In this document: piece after piece, positions 29,002-38,569 of the stretch
Position numbering within the stretch: position 1 is the first letter of the stretch
Layout: each line of letters begins with the position of its first letter
Source of the DNA: JAJRVM01 sp963700515
Lineage (GTDB): Bacteria; Planctomycetota; Planctomycetia; Pirellulales; Pirellulaceae
NCBI GenBank assembly: GCA_963700515.1
Contig: CAVOXY010000036.1
Span: 62,001-126,000, forward strand
Length of the DNA: 64,000 bases
Direction: 5' to 3'
The notes under the pieces: generated by a model
Told to the model about the DNA's origin: nothing
What the model saw: only the letters and a program-made list of their open reading frames with translations
The model's database searches: none
Position numbers and translations under genes: made by a program

Positions 29002-30934
29002 ATGCCTGACACCTGTCGCGTCGTTTTTCAGCCCGAGGACAAGTCTACCGCGGTCAAAACCGGGACGACGATTCTGGATGCCGCGGCTCAGGCGGGGGTG
29101 TCGATCGACGGCATCTGCGGCGGGGACGGGGTCTGTGGCCGCTGCCGCGTGATCGTTCGCGACGGCCAGGTCACGGGCGGTACGACGAACCACTTGACGC
29201 GCGAGGAGATCCAGGCCGGCTACATTCTCGCTTGCGAAGGACGCATCGAATCGGATCTGGTCATCGAGATCCCGGCCGAGACGCGGCTTGACGGAGACTC
29301 CCAACCATGCGGCCGACGAAGTGCCCGAATTGGTCGACGTCGCCGGACAACCCGGACGCCGCTTGCCGCTCGTTCCCCTGGTCAGAAAGACCTATCTGAC
29401 CCTTCCTCCCCCCAACCTCGACGACAACGTCTCCGATCTGCAGCGCCTCGAACAGGCGCTGGCCCGGGCGATCCCGTGCGACGGGTTCCAGATGGGCTTG
29501 AAGGCCACTCGTCTGTTGCCGGAGACCTTGCGGCGATCGGATTGGAAGGTCACTGCCATCACCGGCTTCCGCGGGCCGCTGACCGAGATCATCAATGTCG
29601 AAGCGGGCGACACGACCGAGCGGAACATGTGCATCGCCGCCGACATCGGTACGACGACCGTCGTGTGTCATCTGGTGGATTGCCGCAACGGACAGACGCT
29701 GGGGCAAGCTGCCAAGTACAACTCGCAGGCCGCCTACGGAGCCGATGTGATCCGCCGCATCCTGCACGCCTCCGAGAGCCCGGAAAAGGAAGCGACGCTG
29801 CGCAAGGCCATCGTGGGCGACCTGAACGAGCTGATCCACGAACTGGTCCTCCGCTATCAACTGGACACGCAGGACATCACCTTCATCTCGGCTGCCGGCA
29901 ATACGGCGATGCTCCACCTGCTGTTGGCGTTGCCCGCCGAGAACATTCGCAAACATCCCTATGTCGGAACAGCCTATCGCCTGCCGCCATTTCGGGCCGC
30001 GGAACTGGGACTGCAGATCAACAGCCGCGGGTTGCTCTACTGCCTGCCGTGCGTGGCCAGCTTCGTCGGCGCGGACATCGTTGCCGGGGTTTACGCCAGC
30101 GGCCTGTCCGAGAGCGAGGAGGTCCGCATGCTGATCGATATCGGCACCAACGGTGAAATTGTGATCGGCAACCGGGACTTTCTCGTGTGCGCCAGCGCCT
30201 CGGCCGGCCCGGCCTTCGAGGGCGGCCAGTGCCGCTGCGGCATGCGAGCCACGCGCGGAGCGATCGACCACATCCGGCTTGCCGATGCCAATCACGTGCT
30301 CAGCTATTCGACGATCGGATCGGCCCCGCCGGTGGGACTCTCCGGGACCGCCTACGTCGACTTGATTGCCGAGATGCTGCGTGCCGGCGTGATCAACAAG
30401 ACCGGCAAGATCGACCCGGATGCGGCCCGCGAATGCGTTCGGGAAAGGGAATACGGCGAGCTGGAGTACGAGGTGATCTCCGCGGACCGAACCGGCAACG
30501 GCAAGCCGATCTCCATCAGCCAGGAGGACATCAACAACCTGCTGCGGGCCAAGGGGGCGATCTACGCCGGCATCCACGTTCTGCTCCGCTCACTATCCTT
30601 CACGCTGGACGACGTGACCGAGATCATGGTGGCCGGAGCGTTTGGCAACTTCCTCAACCTGCAAAATGCCGTGTTCATTGGCCTCTTGCCCGATGTTCCC
30701 ATCGAACGCATGCGGTTCGTCGGCAATACGTCCTTGGCCGGAGCGAAGCTGGCGGCGCTCAGTCAACACGCGTACGAAGAGATCTTTCGCGTCGCGGACC
30801 GTACGACCTATTTCGAACTTTGCACCGACCCGCATTTCATGGATCAGTTTGTCGCGGCGTGCTTTTTTCCGCATACGAATATCGAGTTGTTTCCCAGCGT
30901 GATGGCCGAGTTGGCTTCCCAGAGGGACGCGTAG
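29002..30934 (+). CDS. acsV: Reductive activator of the corrinoid protein (RACo), one frameshift
   Basis: An N-terminal [2Fe-2S] domain (CGGDGVCGRCRV, LACEGR) is followed by a linker and an ASKHA-type ATPase domain (DUF4445). The ATPase domain carries AADIGTTTVVCHLVD, AAGNTAMLH, LIDIGTNGEIVIG and VAGAFGNFLN. RACo uses ATP to return inactive Co(II) corrinoid protein to Co(I). One extra base near 29284-29288 separates the [2Fe-2S] part from the rest. ATG at 29002 (MPDTCRVVFQ) is preferred over 28960, which would add 14 residues. It ends one base before the next gene. Confidence 0.92.
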
Positions 30935-30935
30935 C

Positions 30936-31738
30936 ATGGCAGGCATTCTGATTGCAATCAGTGGTAAAGGCGGCTCCGGCAAGACAACGCTGGCGGCCAT
31001 GATGATCCGCGAATTGATTCGCATCGGGAAGAAGCCCGTACTGGCCGTCGACGCCGACCCCAACGCGACGCTCGGAATGACACTGGGTGCCTCGTATCCC
31101 TGCACGATCGCCGACTTGCGCGACGACATGATGGAAGTCGCCAAGAAACCAAGTGAAATCCCGAAGGATCGGCTGATGGACCAGTGGCTGGCGGAACTGT
31201 TCAGCGAGCAGGTCGGCTTCGACCTGCTGACCATGGGACGCCCGGAAGGCCCGCACTGTTACTGTTACGTCAACGGCCTCCTGCGGCGCTACTTGAAGCT
31301 GCTGCGAGACAACTACCCGTGCGTCGTCGTCGATTGTGAAGCGGGAATGGAACATCTTTCCCGCCTGACGGTCGACGACGTGAATACTCTGGTCCTGGTG
31401 GCGGAGCCGACCGGCGTCGGGCTGGCGACGGCGAAAAGGATCGCGCAGTTGTCCGAGAAACTACCGATCCGGGTCGGCCAGCGGATCCTGGTGGTGAACA
31501 AGACGCGGGAGTCCGCGACGAACCTCGATCTGGCGGAACAGTTCGCCGACCTGCCGGCGCTGCGGTTGGGGGTGCAAGTGCCGTTTGATGAAGACCTGGC
31601 GGATCGCTCTTATCGCGGAGAACCGATCGACGAGAGCGCGGGCGCGGCCGCGCGCAAGCTATCTCCGAACTCACACGTGAATGTCTGGCCCCTGCCCGCG
31701 GGCCACGCAACAGTGATGCCCAAGGAGTCTCTTTATGA
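30936..31738 (+). CDS. acsF: CooC/AcsF-type nickel ATPase, one frameshift near the C-terminus
   Basis: This is the second MinD-like maturation ATPase of the window. It has deviant Walker A GKGGSGKTTL, VLAVDADPNATLG, the CxC motif HCYCYVNGLLRRYL, and VVDCEAGMEHLSR. A base is missing near 31660. The corrected frame ends KLISELTREC and stops at TGA 31736-31738, overlapping the acsD start. The CYCY type resembles AcsF/CooC proteins found inside acs clusters, proposed to load nickel into acetyl-CoA synthase or CODH. Which enzyme each ATPase serves here is unknown. Confidence 0.88.
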
Positions 31739-32706
31739 GCGTACCGAAGACTGCGGAAAAATGGACGAGTGCCGTCAACTGGTCACCATCGGTGCGACTG
31801 CGGATGAGGGTGGTACCCGCACCAGCACGGTGACTCTCGGTGGGGCGACGGCCCTGCCGTTCCTGTCCTACGAGGGGGATCTCGGCCACCGGCCGGCCGT
31901 GGCCGTGGAGGTCTGGGACGGCGATACGCAAGACTGGCCGGAACAACTCGCCAATGTCTACGGCGACCTGCTGAACTCGCCGGCCAGGTGGGCTCAGAAA
32001 GCCGTCGAGCTGGGCGCGGATCTGATCTGCCTGCGATTGATGGCGGCTCACCCGGACGCCGAGAACCGGTCGCCCGAACAATGCGTCGCCACCGTGCAAG
32101 AGGTCCTCAGTGCCGTCGGCGTGCCGCTGATTATCTGGGGATGCGGTCGTGGACGAGAAGGACAGCCAGATTCTGCCGGCAGTTTCCGCGGCGGCCCGCG
32201 GTGAAAACTGCCTCATCGGCAGCGCCCGCGAATCCAACTATCGCACGGTCGTGGCCGTCTGCCATGCCGACCAGCACAAGCTGCTGGCGGAAAGTCCGCT
32301 CGATATCAACATCGCCAAACAGGTCAACATTCTCTGCCAGGATGCCGGCTTCCCGCTCGAAAACATCGTGGTCTTTCCGACCACCGGTGCCCTGGGATAC
32401 GGCATCGAATACGTTTACAGCATCCAGGAACGCGGACGCCTGGCAGGTCTCAGCGGCGATCAACTGCTGGCCCAGCCGGTGCTGTGTGACGTGGGCCTGG
32501 AGACGTGGCGCGCCAAAGAGGCCCGCATGCCGCCGTTTGCTGAAGTTTCCGCCGATGCGCGTGAACTGTCGGGTGCCATGTGGGAGGCTGCGACCGCCGC
32601 TGTCTTGCTTCAAGCGGGAGCGGAACTGCTGGTCATGCGGCACCCCCAGGCCATCGATTGCATCAAGAAAGTGATTGATCGATTGATGCAACAGTCTTCT
32701 GACTAA
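31735..32706 (+). CDS. acsD: Corrinoid/iron-sulfur protein small subunit, two frameshifts
   Basis: This is the TIM-barrel small subunit that pairs with AcsC. Blocks include TIGATADEGGTRTSTVTLGG, ALPFLSYEGD, GADLICLRLMAAHPDAEN, GVPLIIWGCG, ENCLIGSARESNYRT, GALGYGIEYVYSI and WRAKEARMPP. ATG at 31735 (MSVPKTAEKWTSAV) joins the body if one A is restored near 31777. An extra base at about 32145-32148 splits WGCG from DEKDSQILPAV. The reconstructed length is about 323 residues, normal for AcsD. The start overlaps the previous gene (ATGA). Confidence 0.92.
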
Positions 32707-32722
32707 GAAAGGAAGTGCTGGC

Positions 32723-33517
32723 ATGTACATTATCGCGGACCGCATCAACGGGATATTTAAGGATGTGAATGCAGCGATCGAGTCCAAGGACACTGCAGCG
32801 ATTCAGGCGCTGGCCAAGGAACTGATCGCCAACGGCGCCACGGCGCTGGACATCAACGCCGGCCGAAAGACGACGGACCCTCAGGGAACCCTCCTGTGGC
32901 TCGCGGAGACCATTCGCGAAGTCAGCGACGTGCCACTCTCCATCGATACCGCCAAGCCGGCTATCATGAAGGCCGTGGTCGCCCAGGTGCCGGGAAAGAA
33001 GATCATGAACTCCACCAAGGCGGACCCGGAAATGGCGATCGAGTATATCGGCCTGGCCGTCGAGCATGACGCCAGCTTGATCGGACTGACGATCGATGTG
33101 GACGGAGTCCCCGGGAATGTCGAAAAACGCGTGGAGCTGGGCGCGCAACTCATCGCCCTGGCAACCGACGGTGGCCTGCCCATGGACCGGCTGTTTATCG
33201 ATCCGATCATGCTGCCTCTGAAAGTGACCCCCCAGAACCCGATGCACTGCCTGCAAGCGGTGGCACAGATCAAGGCCTTCGCCGATCCGCCGCCCCACCT
33301 GTTGCTCGGCCTCTCGAATGTCTCGGATGGCTGCGCCAGCTTCAATCTCATCGATCGGACTTACGTCGCCATGGCCATCGCGCACGGTCTGGACTCCGTG
33401 TTTGCGGACACGCGCGATACGGAACTGGTCGACTCGATCATTACGGCCGAGTTGCTGTTGGGAAAAGCGGTCTACTGTGATTCGTACCTCGAGGCAGCCC
33501 GTCAGGCAAAGACGTAA
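32723..33517 (+). CDS. acsE: Methyltetrahydrofolate:corrinoid/iron-sulfur protein methyltransferase
   Basis: The 264-residue product is intact and a pterin-binding TIM barrel. Motifs include LDINAGRKT, PLSIDTAKP, MNSTKADPEM, IDVDGVPGN, FIDPIMLPLKV and LLGLSNVSDG. It transfers the methyl group of methyl-tetrahydrofolate to the corrinoid of AcsCD and so links the operon to one-carbon metabolism encoded elsewhere. A GGAAG ribosome-binding site precedes the ATG, 16 bp after acsD. Confidence 0.95.
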   Translation: MYIIADRINGIFKDVNAAIESKDTAAIQALAKELIANGATALDINAGRKTTDPQGTLLWLAETIREVSDVPLSIDTAKPAIMKAVVAQVPGKKIMNSTKADPEMAIEYIGLAVEHDASLIGLTIDVDGVPGNVEKRVELGAQLIALATDGGLPMDRLFIDPIMLPLKVTPQNPMHCLQAVAQIKAFADPPPHLLLGLSNVSDGCASFNLIDRTYVAMAIAHGLDSVFADTRDTELVDSIITAELLLGKAVYCDSYLEAARQAKT

Positions 33518-33519
33518 TC

Positions 33520-33885
33520 ATGGCCGACAAGTGCCCGGGCAAGCAGAGTCTGCGGCAACTGGACAGTGTGGTCGTACCTTGTCCCGACTGCGGCCGGCTG
33601 ATGGAGTTCTTCACGGACGAAGCCAAACGCAGCTGCCGTTGCGGCCGAGTTCTGTTGCGGGAAGCGCTGCCGCAGTGCGCCGAGTGGTGTATGGCGGCCG
33701 CTCAGTGCCTGGGGCAAGCCATCGATCTGCGCGAGCTGCAGAAGCGCGTCGAGCAGGTAAGGAATGACCCCCGCGCCAAGAAATGTCTGGAGACCATTCA
33801 AGAGCGACTGCAGAAACAAGAGGAACATGAAGAGCCGACCCGGCCCCCCGAAACCGACGACCAGACCGGCACCGCAGGAGCCTGA
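33520..33885 (+). CDS. Cys-rich small protein of the acs cluster
   Basis: The 121-residue product is cysteine-rich. It opens with an N-terminal KCPGK and a treble-clef-like zinc ribbon (CPDCGRLMEFF, CRCGRVL), then CAEWCMAAAQCLG and a charged helical tail. Proteins of this pattern, with CPG, CPxCG, and CAxYCxxAxQCLG-type segments, occur beside carbonyl-branch genes in acetogens. No activity is established to my knowledge. It lies two bases after acsE. It may bind metal and help assemble or protect a metallocluster, which is inference. Confidence 0.75.
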   Translation: MADKCPGKQSLRQLDSVVVPCPDCGRLMEFFTDEAKRSCRCGRVLLREALPQCAEWCMAAAQCLGQAIDLRELQKRVEQVRNDPRAKKCLETIQERLQKQEEHEEPTRPPETDDQTGTAGA

Positions 33886-34468
33886 TCGAATCGCGCAGCG
33901 GAAAGCGGTCGAATCGCTACGCAGCCAATCTGATGCGCAACTCGAATGGCTCGGCGCGCAGCGTGCGGATTCTCTTTGGCGTTTGCCCGTGCTGGACGGG
34001 GTCCTCCAGGTGCAGATGGACACCGGCGAAGTCTTCCGCGACGATGGACCGAGCGTTCGATCCCCTTGGCGGGTTTTGGTGCTGCACTACCTGGACGTCC
34101 GCACCAGGCCTCCCGCCGGGCCGCCGGAAGCGACCTTCGCCAGTTTTCCCTCGGCGCGAAACTACGCCAGCGTTTACGAGAAGCGGGTGAATGGGCGTCT
34201 GTGCGCCACCGTGGGGAGAAATCTCGACACGCTGCGCAGCGCCGCCAACGCGATCGGCGCTCGAGTCGTTCCGGGTGGCGACGTGGCCCTTGAGGTGAAC
34301 GTGTTCCCCCGCATTCCTATCCGCCTGATCTGGTACGCCGGCGATGAGGAACTACCCCCGGCCTGTACGCTTCTCTTGCCCGCGAACATCGAGTCGTTCT
34401 TGTGTACGGAAGACATCGTCGTGCTATCCGAGGGGTTCGTCTCCCGGCTCGGCGGAGCATCTTTTTGA
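33827..34468 (+). CDS. DUF3786 domain protein
   Basis: About 213 residues match the DUF3786 pattern: AQRKAVESLRSQ, FPSARNYASVYEKRVNGRL, GGDVALEVNVFPRIPIRLIWYAGDEELPPACTLLLP, and a C-terminal FLCTEDIVVLSEGF. DUF3786 proteins are found in anaerobes near corrinoid and Wood-Ljungdahl genes and have no assigned activity. ATG at 33827 with AGAGGA upstream is chosen, giving a 59-bp overlap with the preceding gene. The alternative at 33764 is longer without family support. It is the last gene of the run and ends four bases from convergent aroE. Confidence 0.82.
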   Translation: MKSRPGPPKPTTRPAPQEPDRIAQRKAVESLRSQSDAQLEWLGAQRADSLWRLPVLDGVLQVQMDTGEVFRDDGPSVRSPWRVLVLHYLDVRTRPPAGPPEATFASFPSARNYASVYEKRVNGRLCATVGRNLDTLRSAANAIGARVVPGGDVALEVNVFPRIPIRLIWYAGDEELPPACTLLLPANIESFLCTEDIVVLSEGFVSRLGGASF

Positions 34469-34472
34469 GTTG

Positions 34473-35327
34473 TCAGATCTCAAGAAACTCCTCGACGGCT
34501 TCGCGCATGACCGCGCGATCGGGCTCCAACCCGGTCCAGATCTTGAAGTCGGCGATCGCCTGGTTGACCAGCATTCCCAAGCCGTTAAGTGTCGTACAGC
34601 CGCGCTGCTCCGCTTCACCCAGCAGCCAAGTGATCGGCGGATTGACGACCACGTCGGCAACGACCATCGATGGCTTGAGCGTCTCGACCTTGACGGGGAC
34701 CCGGGCGTCTGGATCGAGCAGACCGATGGCCGTCGCGTTGATCAGAATATCGGTGTCTTCGGGAACAGCAAGCTGGGCATTCCAGGGAACGACTTGAGCC
34801 GCGATGGACAAGCGTTGGCCGAGCAGATCCACCAGCGACTCGGCCTTATCAACGGACCGATTAGCGACGTGGATTTCCGCGACTCCGGCTTGCCCCAATG
34901 CCACGGCGATCCCCCGGGCGGTGCCCCCAGCTCCCAGCAGAAAAACCTTCTTCCCCGCCAGTGTGCTAACGTCGCTCAGCGCCTGCGCAAATCCCTGGCC
35001 ATCCGTGTTCTCGCCCACCAATTGACTGTCGACTCGCTGAACGCAATTGACCGCTCCCATCAACTGGGCCGATTCGCTCAACACATCCAGGTAGGGCAAG
35101 GCCGCCACCTTGTGCGGGATGGTCAGATTCGCTCCTTTGAACCCGAATGCTCGGATGCCACGAATCGCATCCTCGAGATCCGCGGGGGCCACTTCGAGTG
35201 TCAGGCAACACCAATCGAGCCCGGCGGCCGCCATAGCTCGTTGCATCATGAATTGCGTGGGGTTGCCAGCCACCGGCTGGCCCACGCAGCAGACGATTTC
35301 TTGGATTGCGGAATCGGGCACAAGCAC
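34473..35327 (-). CDS. aroE: Shikimate dehydrogenase
   Basis: The 284-residue product has catalytic Lys in ANLTIPHKVAA and Asp in GENTDGQGF. An NADP-binding Rossmann motif (VFLLGAGGTARGIAVAL, then HVANRSVDKA) and a C-terminal LNGLGMLVNQ follow. The N-terminal substrate loop, usually with two serines (SLS), reads AGNPTQFMMQ, a variant I believe is common in planctomycetes. It reduces 3-dehydroshikimate in aromatic amino-acid synthesis. It is convergent with the CODH/ACS operon. Confidence 0.92.
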   Translation of the reverse strand: MLVPDSAIQEIVCCVGQPVAGNPTQFMMQRAMAAAGLDWCCLTLEVAPADLEDAIRGIRAFGFKGANLTIPHKVAALPYLDVLSESAQLMGAVNCVQRVDSQLVGENTDGQGFAQALSDVSTLAGKKVFLLGAGGTARGIAVALGQAGVAEIHVANRSVDKAESLVDLLGQRLSIAAQVVPWNAQLAVPEDTDILINATAIGLLDPDARVPVKVETLKPSMVVADVVVNPPITWLLGEAEQRGCTTLNGLGMLVNQAIADFKIWTGLEPDRAVMREAVEEFLEI

Positions 35328-35477
35328 CTCAAAGCAACCAGAGGATGTCGGATCCTGCCGAGAAAACCGTTAGAGTCCCTATATTTTGTAGTAGCCGGGC
35401 CAGGATTGCAACGGAGGAGCCGCCCGCGCGACACGCCGCTCTCGACATCCCCCCCGAGCCAACCAGAATGAGACAAC

Positions 35478-36257
35478 ATGAAATCGACTCATTTGTTGGC
35501 CGGGCTGTTGAGCCTGGCAGCCATCCTGCTGGACCTGGTTGTGCTGACTGGTTTCGACCGCGGCCATGCGACACCGCTGATGCTGTTTCTCGGCATGGCC
35601 TTCGGCCAACTGGCCCTCCTGGCCTTCTGGTGTGCCGCGGGACGTCGCACCTGGTTACCACGTCTGTTGGTGACATTGGCAGCCGCCGCGCTGCTGAGTC
35701 GGCCGCTGGGCGGCGTCACCGCAGGACGCTCGTCCGAGTGGTTTCTACTCTTCTGTCTATTCGCGGGCTGCGTGGCGGCGGCAACCCGTGTCGTGCTGTG
35801 GCGGGGTAGCGATCGCCGGGCCGAGTCGCCCGCAGCTGTCGATCGCCCGCGACCAATGTGGCAACGGGCACAATTCTCACTGGGAAGTATCCTGGCGCTC
35901 ATGACCGTGGCGGGACTCGCGCTGGGACTGAGCCGCCATGTCGCTTTCCCCGTCACACATGCACTGCCGGTGGCCGTTTACGGATTCTGGCTCGTCCTGA
36001 TCGCGTTGACCGGCCTCTGGGCACTTCTGTCGCACTGCGCCGTATCCTTGAGGTTATTCCTCCTCGCGCTACTCTGCATCGTGGCCGGACTATTCATGGC
36101 CGGGGCCGAGCACTATCAGAACGCCTGGTTTTTCACCATGATCGCCTTCATCGAAGCGATCGTCATCTGTTTCGGGATCGCCGTGTTGCAGATCGGTGGA
36201 GATGCGACTTCTTGCAGGGGCCTGGCCGGAGCTGAAGACGCCATCCCGAGATTATGA
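35478..36257 (+). CDS. Multi-pass membrane protein
   Basis: The 259-residue product has about six to seven hydrophobic segments, the first from residue 7. A polar loop (RRAESPAAVDRPRPMWQR) precedes FSLGSILALMTVAGLALGLSR, a segment recurring in many planctomycete membrane proteins. No catalytic motif is seen. It stands alone on the plus strand between aroE and the ABC transporter genes. Function unknown. Confidence 0.75.
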   Translation: MKSTHLLAGLLSLAAILLDLVVLTGFDRGHATPLMLFLGMAFGQLALLAFWCAAGRRTWLPRLLVTLAAAALLSRPLGGVTAGRSSEWFLLFCLFAGCVAAATRVVLWRGSDRRAESPAAVDRPRPMWQRAQFSLGSILALMTVAGLALGLSRHVAFPVTHALPVAVYGFWLVLIALTGLWALLSHCAVSLRLFLLALLCIVAGLFMAGAEHYQNAWFFTMIAFIEAIVICFGIAVLQIGGDATSCRGLAGAEDAIPRL

Positions 36258-36283
36258 GCGGTGCCAGGTGCCGAGTGCCACCG

Positions 36284-38569
36284 TTAGAAATCCTGGCGCT
36301 CAATATAGAAGCAGGCGACCGCGAGCACGATGAGCACGAAGACCAGGCTGCTGCGGACAGGCGTCCAGGGATGCAAGTGAGCCCGTTTGGCTTGCAGGTC
36401 GCCCCCCTGCAGGCCGAGGTCCGTTGTTTCCTCGCCCTTGAGGACATACTGGACGGTGTTGCCCAATTCACTGGGCTTGGGAAACACCGTGTAGATGGGA
36501 ATCACCGCGTAGTAGTAGGCAATCTCCAACCCCGTGAGCGCCGGGGCAAGGCTCCGCTGGAGCTCGAATGAACCAAGCTGGTACTGCGAGACGCGCTGCA
36601 CTCGATCGGCAACCAACATGGAATTCTCGGAGGTGAAGGAGACGGCGGAGATATCCCCTTGCCCACGCACGTTGGCCAGCTGTAATCCGGCGTTATTGTC
36701 TGGCGACGTGTTGAGCAAGTGCAGTCGGCCGTTATGAAAAACGACTGCCAACCACTTGCCATCGGGTGCCGCACAGGCGAATCGTGGCTGGCTCCGTACC
36801 TCCGGCTGGGACTCGTCACGGAGCTGAAGTGTGGGCGTCTCGTAGTTCAGCACGCGACCGTCGCCCAGCGCCAGCAGGACGGTCGAACCTCCCCAGGCGA
36901 TAGCGGCCCCCAGCTCTTCATCGGTCTGGACATCGACCGTTTTCGTCAAGGTGTAATCGTTCCCCTGGCGACTGAGCAGCATCAGTTTTCCGCGGCTGTA
37001 GACAACCACGTCCGCCGATTGGAAATTGACCGCGGCGGCGGCGGGCAAGGCGAGTTTCAGTGTCGGCTCGGGCCCCGCAAAGCGAAAGGGCGTGCCCAGC
37101 GACTGAGGGATCTCCATGAAGAAGACCTTCAGCTTCTTCTTCGTCTCCAGATCACCCGACAGCTCCTGAATGCCCGTGCTGGTCACGGCGAGCAAGCGTC
37201 CGTGAGGGTCGGGCAGCAGCTGAAACGTCCCTTCCGGCAACGCCGGCCCTTCCGTCTGGGTCCAACCGTCGCTTTCCTTTCCCAGCAGGAGGGAACTGCC
37301 GGAGCGGAAGAATCCGTGGTTGCCCACTTGGGCGGCCAACAGCGTCTTGTCGCTGGCGTCGTAGACTGGGCCGAGCACACGCCCCGTGGGACCACGCTGT
37401 CCCTGCAGGAAAGTCTCCTCCCATTGGCTGGCATCGTTGTTCCAGCGTTTCGTCGCCCCCTGCTCGTCCACCGCCATCAGCGTTTCATCGGCACTGACCA
37501 GGCGGACAATCCTCTGAGACTCCACCGCGAACTGCTCGAAGACTCCCTTGGCAACTCCTACGATCCAGCAGACGAACCAGAAGAGCACCGTCAATACGAC
37601 GCAGACGATGGCGTTGCGCCAGATGACCCCCGCAACCGCCGACACGCTGTAATAGATCACAAACAGAAACAGGAAGATCGGGATACACAACAGCAGTCCC
37701 TGGTTCCAGATGCCAAAACGCCAGCCGGCAATTGCCCACAGACCGGTAATCAGGTACGTGACGTTGATCAGGATAAAGGCACAACCACCCACGAACTTGG
37801 CCAAGAACATCAGTGAACGTGAGATCGGTTTGCTCAACAGCAAGCTGAGCGAGCCGGGATCGAACATATGAGGAATAATGGGAGATGTGACGACAATCGC
37901 CGCCAACACCGCCACAAATCCCACCAAGAAGCCGATCAGAGTGGGAAGGGCTATCTGTTCGATGACCTGCTTGACACGCTGCTCGCTCACGCGGATGGGA
38001 GGTGAGATTCCGGCACCGAAGTACGTAATGACGACCTGAGTCGGGGGCTGAGGCCGGAAATACTCCTCGTATGGGACTTCGATCAGCAAGCGATTCAGGC
38101 GTGCCAGATCATCGACGGAAAGCGTCGCGACACCTTTGCCCAGCAGTTCCCGAGCTTCATTGCCCAGCAGGACGTTCGCCCAGTCCTTCTCTTGGTACAG
38201 ATCCTGTTTCTGGAGCAACTCATTCAACGCGTCGAGGATCTTCCGCAATTCGCTGAAATACGAAGAACGATTATCTTCATCTTCGCTGGTAAACTCGGAC
38301 ATCAGTTGCCGCGTGCTCTCATTGAGGCTCCCGCAGATGCGAAGTCCCGGTGAGGGCAGACCGGCATCGTATTGACGCAGCATCTCGCGCGCTACGGCTC
38401 GTGCGTCGAGGAAATCGCCCTGGCGAAACTCCGTCATCTGCTCGGAGCGAAATCCCAACGGCGCCAGGGCCGCCAGCCCCAGCGTGATCAGGATCAATAA
38501 AATCCACAACACGCGGGACGCCAGGGCCTCTTGAAACGAGTCTTTGATGATTGCCAGGTAGGGTCTCAT
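36284..38569 (-). CDS. ABC-2-type permease with a large embedded beta-propeller-like domain
   Basis: The 761-residue product is intact. One membrane segment near residues 20-40 is followed by a soluble region, then about six segments between residues 210 and 345 (LIGFLVGFVAVLAAIVVTSP through VLTVLFWFVCWIVGV). A soluble, repeat-rich beta domain of roughly 360 residues comes next, and a last membrane helix lies at the C-terminus (VLIVLAVACFYIERQDF). The insert resembles a seven-bladed propeller (VAVDEQG, LLAVTSTGIQE, KWLAVVFHNGRLHLL). The start overlaps the ATPase gene by four bases, so the two form an export system of unknown substrate. Confidence 0.88.
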   Translation of the reverse strand: MRPYLAIIKDSFQEALASRVLWILLILITLGLAALAPLGFRSEQMTEFRQGDFLDARAVAREMLRQYDAGLPSPGLRICGSLNESTRQLMSEFTSEDEDNRSSYFSELRKILDALNELLQKQDLYQEKDWANVLLGNEARELLGKGVATLSVDDLARLNRLLIEVPYEEYFRPQPPTQVVITYFGAGISPPIRVSEQRVKQVIEQIALPTLIGFLVGFVAVLAAIVVTSPIIPHMFDPGSLSLLLSKPISRSLMFLAKFVGGCAFILINVTYLITGLWAIAGWRFGIWNQGLLLCIPIFLFLFVIYYSVSAVAGVIWRNAIVCVVLTVLFWFVCWIVGVAKGVFEQFAVESQRIVRLVSADETLMAVDEQGATKRWNNDASQWEETFLQGQRGPTGRVLGPVYDASDKTLLAAQVGNHGFFRSGSSLLLGKESDGWTQTEGPALPEGTFQLLPDPHGRLLAVTSTGIQELSGDLETKKKLKVFFMEIPQSLGTPFRFAGPEPTLKLALPAAAAVNFQSADVVVYSRGKLMLLSRQGNDYTLTKTVDVQTDEELGAAIAWGGSTVLLALGDGRVLNYETPTLQLRDESQPEVRSQPRFACAAPDGKWLAVVFHNGRLHLLNTSPDNNAGLQLANVRGQGDISAVSFTSENSMLVADRVQRVSQYQLGSFELQRSLAPALTGLEIAYYYAVIPIYTVFPKPSELGNTVQYVLKGEETTDLGLQGGDLQAKRAHLHPWTPVRSSLVFVLIVLAVACFYIERQDF

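Noticed and set aside
29261..30577. 438-codon minus-strand frame opposite RACo
   Set aside because: It is the antisense of a conserved ASKHA domain and has no domain of its own.
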